From positions 1-7,727 of the forward strand of contig CAJURI010000081.1 of NCBI GenBank assembly GCA_910588795.1: a stretch of 7,727 bases of DNA, written 5' to 3'. Shown here piece after piece: positions 1 through 4,011 of this stretch (position 1 is the first letter of the stretch; each line of letters starts with the position of its first letter). A program made the position numbers and the translations under genes. This DNA comes from an uncultured Duncaniella sp. (GTDB lineage: Bacteria > Bacteroidota > Bacteroidia > Bacteroidales > Muribaculaceae). The notes beneath the pieces are model-generated. The model saw nothing but the letters and a program-made list of their open reading frames with translations, ran no database searches and was not told the origin of the DNA.

Positions 1-39
1 ATCAAAGAGCAGCTTATCGTCGAGTTGTATTCTAAATAA
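1..39 (+). CDS. rpsD: 30S ribosomal protein S4, C-terminal end (partial)
   Basis: The window opens inside a reading frame that ends IKEQLIVELYSK and stops with TAA at 37-39. This matches the usual C-terminus of ribosomal protein S4, which nucleates 30S assembly by binding the 5' domain of 16S rRNA. Only the last 12 residues are visible, so the identification rests on this peptide and on position: S4 directly precedes rpoA in the alpha ribosomal operon of many bacteria. The gap to rpoA is 17 bp with no terminator, so the two are almost certainly cotranscribed. Confidence 0.85.
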   Translation: MKEQLIVELYSK

Positions 40-56
40 TCATTAAATTAAGATCC

Positions 57-1049
57 ATGGCTATATTAGCATTCCAAAAACCTGACAAAGTCCTAATGTT
101 GGAAGCCGATAACCACTTCGGTAAATTTGAGTTTAAGCCATTGGAGCCGGGTTATGGTATCACCATAGGTAACGCCCTTCGTCGTATCCTCCTCTCCTCA
201 CTCGAAGGCTTCGCAATATCGTCGATACGCATCGACGGTGTGCGCCACGAGTTCGACACTATCCCCGGTGTCAAGGAAGATGTCACCAACATCATCCTTA
301 ACCTCAAAAAAGTCAATCTCAAGCAGACGGTTGAAGAGACCGAGTTTGAGAGAGCTTCCATCACTGTGTCAGGCAAGGAAGAGTTCACAGCCGGTGACAT
401 CGGCAAAGTCCTCTCAGGATTTGAAGTCCTGAACCCCGACCTTGTCATCTGCCATTTGGATCCGAGCGCAAGCTTCACCATTGACCTCACTATCAACAAG
501 GGTCGCGGATGGGTTCCCGCCGAGGAGAACCAGAATCCCAACGATGCTGTCGACGTAATCGCCATCGACTCCATCTACACCCCCATAAAGAATGTGAAGT
601 ACACCGTGGAGAACTTCCGCGTTGATCAAAAGACTGACTACGACAAGCTCACTCTCGAAATTACAACCGACGGATCCATCCTCCCCAAGGATGCTCTCAA
701 GGAGGCCGCTAAAATCCTCATCTACCACTTCATGCTCTTCTCCGACGAGAAAATCACTCTCGAGACCGACGAGCAGGACGGCGAAGAGGAATTTGATGAA
801 GAAGTGCTTCACATGCGCCAGCTCCTCAAGTCGAAGCTGGTCGACATGGACCTCTCCGTGCGCGCGCTTAACTGCTTGAAGAGTGCCGAGGTAGAGACAC
901 TTGGCGAACTTGTTGTCTTCAACAAGACCGACCTCCTCAAGTTCCGCAACTTCGGCAAGAAGTCGCTCACCGAGCTTGACGAACTCCTCGCCAATCTCAA
1001 TCTCTCCTTCGGGATGGATATCTCCAAATATAAACTTGATAAAGAGTAA
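57..1049 (+). CDS. rpoA: DNA-directed RNA polymerase subunit alpha
   Basis: Alpha subunit of RNA polymerase. Its dimer seeds core assembly (alpha2, then beta, then beta-prime), and its C-terminal domain contacts promoter DNA and activators. At 330 residues it has the normal family length. The N-terminal domain covers about residues 1-235 and includes the dimerisation segment GYGITIGNALRRILLSS (32-48). An acidic linker follows (about 238-249, rich in Asp and Glu). The C-terminal domain (about 255-320) has LSVRALNCLKSAE, where R269 and N272 correspond to the DNA-contacting R265 and N268 of E. coli, and the helix-hairpin-helix FGKKSLTELDELL (299-311). The ATG at 57 gives the expected MAILAFQKPDK start; there is no clear Shine-Dalgarno, as is usual in Bacteroidota. 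It lies 17 bp after rpsD and 8 bp before rplQ, so it is in one operon with both. No key residue appears to be missing. Confidence 0.98.
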   Translation: MAILAFQKPDKVLMLEADNHFGKFEFKPLEPGYGITIGNALRRILLSSLEGFAISSIRIDGVRHEFDTIPGVKEDVTNIILNLKKVNLKQTVEETEFERASITVSGKEEFTAGDIGKVLSGFEVLNPDLVICHLDPSASFTIDLTINKGRGWVPAEENQNPNDAVDVIAIDSIYTPIKNVKYTVENFRVDQKTDYDKLTLEITTDGSILPKDALKEAAKILIYHFMLFSDEKITLETDEQDGEEEFDEEVLHMRQLLKSKLVDMDLSVRALNCLKSAEVETLGELVVFNKTDLLKFRNFGKKSLTELDELLANLNLSFGMDISKYKLDKE

Positions 1050-1057
1050 CTACTACG

Positions 1058-1543
1058 ATGAGACATAATAAGAAATTCAACCATCTCAGCCGCAAGAAGG
1101 CTCATCGCGACTCGCTGCTCGCCAATATGACGATATCGCTGATCATGCACAAGCGCATCTTCACGACTCTCGCCAAGGCAAAAGCCCTGCGCATGTATGC
1201 TGAGCCCCTCATCAACCGCGCAAAGCAGGACAGCACTGCCAACCGTCGTGTTGTCTTCGCTGAGCTTCAGAACAAGGAAGCCGTTACCGAACTCTTCCGC
1301 GAGATCGCTCAGAAGATCGCTAACCGTCCCGGCGGCTACACACGTATCCTCAAGACCGGCAACCGTCTCGGCGATAACGCCAAGACCTGCTTCATAGAGC
1401 TTGTCGACTACAACGAGAACATGCTCAATGACAAGCCCGCCAAGAAGACAGCCCGCACTCGCCGCTCACGCAAGGCTTCAAAGCCTGCAGCCGAGGCTCC
1501 CGCAGCTGAGGCTCCCGCAGCCGAAGCACCTGCAGCCGAGTAA
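1058..1543 (+). CDS. rplQ: 50S ribosomal protein L17 with low-complexity C-terminal tail
   Basis: Large-subunit protein located near the peptide exit tunnel. The conserved core (residues 1 to about 122) begins MRHNKKFNHLSRKKAHRDSLLANM and contains RPGGYTRILKTGNRLGDNAK (90-109), the L17 signature. At 161 residues it is about 35 longer than the E. coli protein (127). The extra part has a basic stretch, KPAKKTARTRRSRKASKP (126-143), then an Ala/Pro/Glu repeat to the end, PAAEA three times plus PAAE. L17 tails of this low-complexity type are common in Bacteroidota, to my knowledge. The basic part probably lies on rRNA; the acidic repeat is likely disordered. It starts 8 bp after rpoA and is the last gene of the operon, followed by a strong terminator. 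Confidence 0.97.
   Translation: MRHNKKFNHLSRKKAHRDSLLANMTISLIMHKRIFTTLAKAKALRMYAEPLINRAKQDSTANRRVVFAELQNKEAVTELFREIAQKIANRPGGYTRILKTGNRLGDNAKTCFIELVDYNENMLNDKPAKKTARTRRSRKASKPAAEAPAAEAPAAEAPAAE
1484..1540 (+). repeat. 15-bp in-frame tandem repeat at the 3' end of rplQ
   Basis: Units of 15 bp (type CCTGCAGCCGAGGCT) begin at 1484, 1499, 1514 and 1529; the fourth lacks its last codon and runs into the stop TAA. Each unit encodes PAAEA. The copies differ at a few third positions (GCC/GCT, GAG/GAA, GCT/GCA, CCT/CCC), so this is an established repeat rather than a fresh duplication. The unit is a multiple of three, so copy-number change would only lengthen or shorten the tail. Confidence 0.9.
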
Positions 1544-1587
1544 TCAGTCCGGCAAGTGTAAGCTTCTTACATAAGACAATAGACAAT

Positions 1588-1633
1588 AAAAAGTCCGTCC
1601 CGGCATCATCAATGTCACCGGGACGGACTTTTT
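1588..1633 (+). terminator. Strong intrinsic terminator of the rpsD-rpoA-rplQ operon
   Basis: Perfect 16-bp inverted repeat: AAAAAGTCCGTCCCGG (1588-1603) and CCGGGACGGACTTTTT (1618-1633), with a 14-nt loop. The GC-rich core is followed by a five-T run on the plus strand and, because of the leading A run, also by T's on the minus strand, so it could work in both directions. It starts 45 bp after the rplQ stop. A small 5-bp hairpin, GTAAG-CTT-CTTAC (1558-1570), lies between the stop and the terminator. Confidence 0.93.
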
Positions 1634-1651
1634 CGTAATATGCTTTAAGCC

Positions 1652-1948
1652 ATGAAACCTGAAGGACACATAACTGTCGGTGAAAAACGCGGGCTGATAC
1701 TGCTTGCGGTGCTGCTTCTGCTTGTCACATTGGTCCTGACATGGCGCAGCTGCTCTGTAGCCGGGCCTTATGAAGCTGAAGCTGCGTGCATAGATCATCC
1801 TTCCGGGGCTCCTAAGGACACTGCTGACATCGGCACAGCGGATGCGTCATCGTGCAGGAAAAAAGCCCGCAAGAACGGAAAGAGATCCAAAGCCACCCCG
1901 GCCGCGCCTCCTGCCACACGCAGTCCGCGTGACGAGCGTGTCAACTGA
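1652..1948 (+). CDS. Small single-span membrane protein of unknown function
   Basis: I do not recognise this 98-residue protein. It has a short polar N-terminus (1-14, with K12 and R13), one hydrophobic segment at about 15-31 (LILLAVLLLLVTLVLTW), and then a polar region with cysteines at 34, 46 and 68. A strongly basic stretch, CRKKARKNGKRSKA (68-81), a Pro/Ala segment and a charged end, RSPRDERVN, complete it. This suggests an inner-membrane anchor with a disordered basic tail, but topology is uncertain because positive charges flank both sides of the helix. There is no lipobox. The ATG at 1652 is the only reasonable start: the ATG at 1640 meets a stop after one codon. The gene begins 18 bp after the terminator, with no promoter box seen, so expression may depend on read-through or an unrecognised promoter. 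It could be non-coding, but a clean transmembrane segment followed by a basic tail argues for a real gene. Confidence 0.6.
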   Translation: MKPEGHITVGEKRGLILLAVLLLLVTLVLTWRSCSVAGPYEAEAACIDHPSGAPKDTADIGTADASSCRKKARKNGKRSKATPAAPPATRSPRDERVN

Positions 1949-2023
1949 CACCATGTGGATTTATCACAATGTGCTGATATAAGGATTGTGGATGCTTCAT
2001 AGCGTCCGGATATAAAGATTTTA

Positions 2024-2103
2024 CCCTTGCTACAGTTGTCTTGAACTGCTCCCCAAAAGTTTTGTGTCTAACTTTTGGGGAGCAGTTCAGTCTGCAGCAA
2101 GGG
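2024..2103 (+). terminator. Possible old terminator hairpin interrupted in its loop
   Basis: CCCTTGCTACAG (2024-2035) and CTGCAGCAAGGG (2092-2103) are complementary at 11 of 12 positions. If the 48-bp palindrome plus one copy of its flanking GTCT is removed, these arms lie four bases apart (TTGT) and would form a compact hairpin followed by CAGTCTTTATT. That is consistent with a weak terminator for the upstream small gene. In the present sequence both hairpins would stack into one long structure. The terminator role is inferred; the complementarity is plain in the sequence. Confidence 0.4.
2042..2089. mobile_element. 48-bp perfect palindrome with IS150-group-like ends and 4-bp flanking repeat (IS relic or MITE)
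   Basis: TGAACTGCTCCCCAAAAGTT (2042-2061) and its exact reverse complement (2070-2089) are separated by eight bases, TTGTGTCT. Read on the minus strand, the right arm continues TGAACTGC...AAAAGTTAGAC. This resembles the terminal repeat of IS150-group elements of the IS3 family; IS150 itself, as I remember it, begins TGTACTGCACCC and has GTTGGAC at the inner end. GTCT is repeated immediately outside both ends (2038-2041 and 2090-2093), as expected for a short target duplication. No transposase is present. The simplest reading is a terminal-repeat pair left by an internal deletion or a tiny non-autonomous element. A plain terminator hairpin is the main alternative. Confidence 0.6.
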
Positions 2104-2130
2104 CAGTCTTTATTCTGTTCTGTGTATATA

Positions 2131-2199
2131 CAAGAAGCTCAGGAGCCGAAAGAGAGATCGAAACGACTAGTCTCTTTTCGGTGGCTCCTGAGTCTCTTG
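2131..2199. terminator. Long imperfect hairpin between convergent genes, likely bidirectional terminator
   Basis: CAAGAAGCTCAGGAGCC (2131-2147) pairs with GGCTCCTGAGTCTCTTG (2183-2199) with two mismatches. The pairing continues inward as GAAA/GAGA (2148-2155) against TCTCTTTTC (2171-2179) with small bulges, leaving a loop near 2156-2170. The plus side is followed by ATATTTTATATG and the minus side by moderately T-rich sequence, so neither has a perfect U-tract. Its position 42 bp past the transporter stop and between convergent genes fits transcription termination for both. Confidence 0.55.
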
Positions 2200-2240
2200 A
2201 TATTTTATATGTCTATATGACTTTTTGTGCGATAAGTTTG

Positions 2241-3569
2241 TTAGAGGTCACGCAGGTCGGGCTCGTCGATGGATACGGGGATATCGGTGTTGACATTCTT
2301 GGAGCCGATCACAGCGTAGTAGAATATATAGACGAGCATGGCGAACACGAGCCAGTAGCTGTTTACGTAGCCGGCGGTGCGTCCGATCCAGTCCTGGATG
2401 AACGGCATGATACCGCCGCCAACCACCATCATCATGAAGAGGCCTGAAGCCTTGGCGGTGTATTTACCGAGGCCTTCAGTAGCGAGATTGAAGATGCCGC
2501 CCCACATTACCGAGGTGCACAGGCCGCAGAGGAAGAGGAACAGACACTTCATCGGCACCTCGCCGCTGTAGATGTTGAGCATCTTTATTTCGGGAGACTT
2601 GAATGTGACGCTCTCAGGCAGGAAAATGGCGATAAGAACGAGGATGATTGCAACCGATGAAGCTGTGACGAGCTGGGCGCGGGTCGATACCTTGCCGCTG
2701 ATGATAGAGCTGAGGAAACGGCCTACAAGCATCATGAGCCAGTACAGGGCGGCAAGCGATCCGGCCACTGCTGCGGCTCCCTCGAAATTCTCGCGGCTTA
2801 TCCATGCGTTCATTTCGCCCGGTATGCCTATCTCGATGCCCACATAGAAGAATATGGCGACGATGCCGAGCAGGCAGTGGCGGAAGGCGAGAGGGCTGTG
2901 CTCATATTTGACATTGCTCAGGTTGGCCTGAGGTTCATTCATCCTGACAAACGAAATGACGATGAATGCAAGGACGAATATCACGATGCCGGTCACTACG
3001 AGCGGAGCCACCGAGGCCATGGTGGTCTCCTTGGTAAGGGTGCCCACAAGTACGCCGACCATCATAGGTGTCAGTGTGCCGGCCAGGGAGTTGAGCGCGC
3101 CGCCGGTCTGGATGAGCTGGTTGCCCTTGTTGCCTCCGCCTCCGAGAAGGTTGAGCATGGGGTTGACCACTGTATTGAGCATGCACACGCACACGCCGCA
3201 TACGAGTGCGCCGAGCAGGTAGATGAACAGATTGAGTGTAGTCGGGTTCTCACCGCCTATCACGATGATGTTGTCGCCCACAACGCTTGACAGAAGCTGG
3301 ATGCCGAGGCCTATGGCTCCTACTGCAAGGGCGATGAGTGTGGTTTTCTTATAGCCGTAACGGATGAGCATGTTCCCGGCAGGAATGCCCATGAACAGAT
3401 AGGCTGTGAAGTTCATAAGGTTGCCGGCCATGCCTGCCCACGCATACCTGAATCCCCAGATATTGCCGAAGGGAGCCGCCATGTTGGTAACAAACGAGAT
3501 CATCGCGAACACGAAGAACATTGTCACGATCGCCACGGTGTTACCGTTCTTTTTAACGGAAGTTTCCAT
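2241..3569 (-). CDS. MFS sugar transporter, FHS (fucose/galactose/glucose:H+ symporter) type
   Basis: Inner-membrane transporter of 442 residues with about twelve hydrophobic segments, near 13-33, 46-66, 75-96, 111-135, 158-178, 187-208, 229-250, 265-290, 301-317, 338-358, 373-393 and 402-421. FHS-like signs are the NPMLNLLGGGG segment (136-146), FYVGIEIGIPGE in TM7 (241-252), GRFLSSIISGK (283-293) and GLFMMMVVGGGIMP (376-389). The loop after TM2, GNMLIRYGYKKT (65-76), is a degenerate MFS motif A without its Asp. The substrate is probably a monosaccharide but cannot be named. Where E. coli FucP has ETAANP with the essential E135, this protein has NTVVNP (N132), so proton coupling may differ. 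The ATG at 3569 is preceded by A/C-rich ACAACAAGCA; no Shine-Dalgarno is seen. It is divergent from transketolase and convergent with the small membrane protein. Confidence 0.88.
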   Translation of the reverse strand: METSVKKNGNTVAIVTMFFVFAMISFVTNMAAPFGNIWGFRYAWAGMAGNLMNFTAYLFMGIPAGNMLIRYGYKKTTLIALAVGAIGLGIQLLSSVVGDNIIVIGGENPTTLNLFIYLLGALVCGVCVCMLNTVVNPMLNLLGGGGNKGNQLIQTGGALNSLAGTLTPMMVGVLVGTLTKETTMASVAPLVVTGIVIFVLAFIVISFVRMNEPQANLSNVKYEHSPLAFRHCLLGIVAIFFYVGIEIGIPGEMNAWISRENFEGAAAVAGSLAALYWLMMLVGRFLSSIISGKVSTRAQLVTASSVAIILVLIAIFLPESVTFKSPEIKMLNIYSGEVPMKCLFLFLCGLCTSVMWGGIFNLATEGLGKYTAKASGLFMMMVVGGGIMPFIQDWIGRTAGYVNSYWLVFAMLVYIFYYAVIGSKNVNTDIPVSIDEPDLRDL

Positions 3570-3688
3570 TGCTTGTTGTTTAAGATAAGAATTAGATATT
3601 GTATTAGAAAATTGTATCCTGCCGTTTTCGCCCTCGATATGTGCTGCTGTGATGTATTAGTGAGGATAAAGGTACCGGGAACGAACTC

Positions 3689-3704
3689 TAAGAAACTTTT
3701 CTTA
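3689..3704. promoter_or_regulatory. Palindrome TAAGAAA-CT-TTTCTTA in the transporter leader
   Basis: Perfect 7-bp arms (3689-3695 and 3698-3704) with a two-base centre. If transcription starts a few bases after the minus-strand -7 box at 3719-3726, the palindrome lies just inside the transcript, a good place for a repressor operator. It is too AT-rich and tight-looped to be a stable RNA hairpin. The operator role is inferred. Confidence 0.35.
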
Positions 3705-3718
3705 AAATAAATTCAAGG

Positions 3719-3726
3719 CAAAGATA
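3719..3726 (-). promoter_or_regulatory. Candidate -7 box (TATCTTTG) for the MFS transporter
   Basis: CAAAGATA on the plus strand reads TATCTTTG on the minus strand, an exact match to the Bacteroidota -7 consensus TAnnTTTG. It lies 150 bp upstream of the transporter ATG. No TTTG was found 19-21 bases upstream, so only half of the usual promoter is present. The implied leader would be roughly 140 nt. Confidence 0.4.
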
Positions 3727-3809
3727 ATAATTATTTTTTATCTGTGTGCCTATCTGTATATTAAAATGGCGTTATAACACAATTTAACATCGCCTGCCGC
3801 TCCATGGTG

Positions 3810-3880
3810 AGCCTGGCTTTGACTGAAGTCATGCGACGCCTTGGATATGCCAGGCTTGAGACTGTAAAAAATCATGACTG
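3810..3880. promoter_or_regulatory. Cluster of inverted repeats upstream of the tkt promoter
   Basis: Three related structures overlap here. AGCCTGGC (3810-3817) pairs with GCCAGGCT (3849-3856). TGACT-GA-AGTCA (3820-3831) is a 12-bp near-palindrome. AGTCATG (3827-3833) pairs with CATGACT (3873-3879), so the TGACT half-site occurs three times. The cluster ends 28 bp upstream of the candidate tkt -7 box. Repeated half-sites suggest a DNA-binding protein site, though an RNA structure or chance cannot be excluded. Confidence 0.3.
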
Positions 3881-3907
3881 TTAGCCGATTGTTTTGTTTT
3901 TTATTTG

Positions 3908-3915
3908 TATATTTG
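3908..3915 (+). promoter_or_regulatory. Candidate -7 box (TATATTTG) for transketolase
   Basis: TATATTTG fits the Bacteroidota consensus TAnnTTTG exactly and lies 96 bp before the tkt ATG. A TTG (3889-3891) and a TTTG (3893-3896) occur upstream, but their spacers (16 and 11 bases) are shorter than the usual 19-21. The implied start would give a leader of about 90 nt containing the GC-rich hairpin at 3944-3956. Confidence 0.45.
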
Positions 3916-3943
3916 CCGTTAACTTGATCATCATTCCTGTCGT

Positions 3944-3956
3944 CCCGGACTCCGGG
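3944..3956 (+). other. Small GC-rich hairpin in the tkt leader
   Basis: CCCGG-ACT-CCGGG, a perfect 5-bp GC stem with a three-base loop, stands out in AT-rich DNA about 55 bp before the tkt start. There is no U-tract directly after it, so it is not a typical terminator or attenuator. It may protect the 5' end of the message or be incidental. Confidence 0.4.
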
Positions 3957-4011
3957 TCGTGACTTATTGTATAAAATACGTTTTGAACTTATATAAAATT
4001 ATAATTATCAC

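Larger units (their letters stand above)
1949..2240. other. Convergent intergenic region without a gene, rich in inverted repeats
   Basis: No credible gene lies in these 292 bp between the small membrane protein and the convergent transporter. The region holds, in order, a 12-bp direct repeat with one mismatch (GATATAAGGATT at 1976-1987 and GATATAAAGATT at 2009-2020), a hairpin whose loop contains a palindromic IS-like element (2024-2103), and a long imperfect hairpin (2131-2199). A reading frame from 2064 crosses both hairpins and then runs antisense through the transporter, so I treat it as spurious. Confidence 0.7.
3570..4011. other. 442-bp AT-rich divergent regulatory region between transporter and transketolase
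   Basis: No supported gene. The stretch carries the leaders of two divergent genes: a minus-strand -7-like box (3719-3726) and a palindrome (3689-3704) on the transporter side, then a GC-richer island with inverted repeats (about 3789-3860), a plus-strand -7-like box (3908-3915) and a compact GC-rich hairpin (3944-3956) on the tkt side. The last 50 bases before tkt are almost pure A/T, typical of a Bacteroidota translation start. I saw no recognisable riboswitch or tRNA. Confidence 0.7.

Noticed and set aside
1976..2020. 12-bp direct repeat GATATAAGGATT / GATATAAAGATT as an attachment site
   Set aside because: Short, AT-rich, with one mismatch, and nothing mobile lies between the copies; likely chance.
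2064..2447. Plus-strand reading frame of 127 codons
   Set aside because: It starts inside the palindromic element, runs through the second hairpin and continues antisense to the transporter; its composition is that of a shadow frame with a His-rich end.
2877..3290. Plus-strand frame of 137 codons, rich in His, Glu and Ala
   Set aside because: It is antisense to the transporter, whose membrane helices explain the sequence fully.
3750..3875. Minus-strand 41-codon frame upstream of the transporter
   Set aside because: No -7-like box lies upstream of it and the peptide has no recognisable feature; retained only as part of the intergenic island observation.
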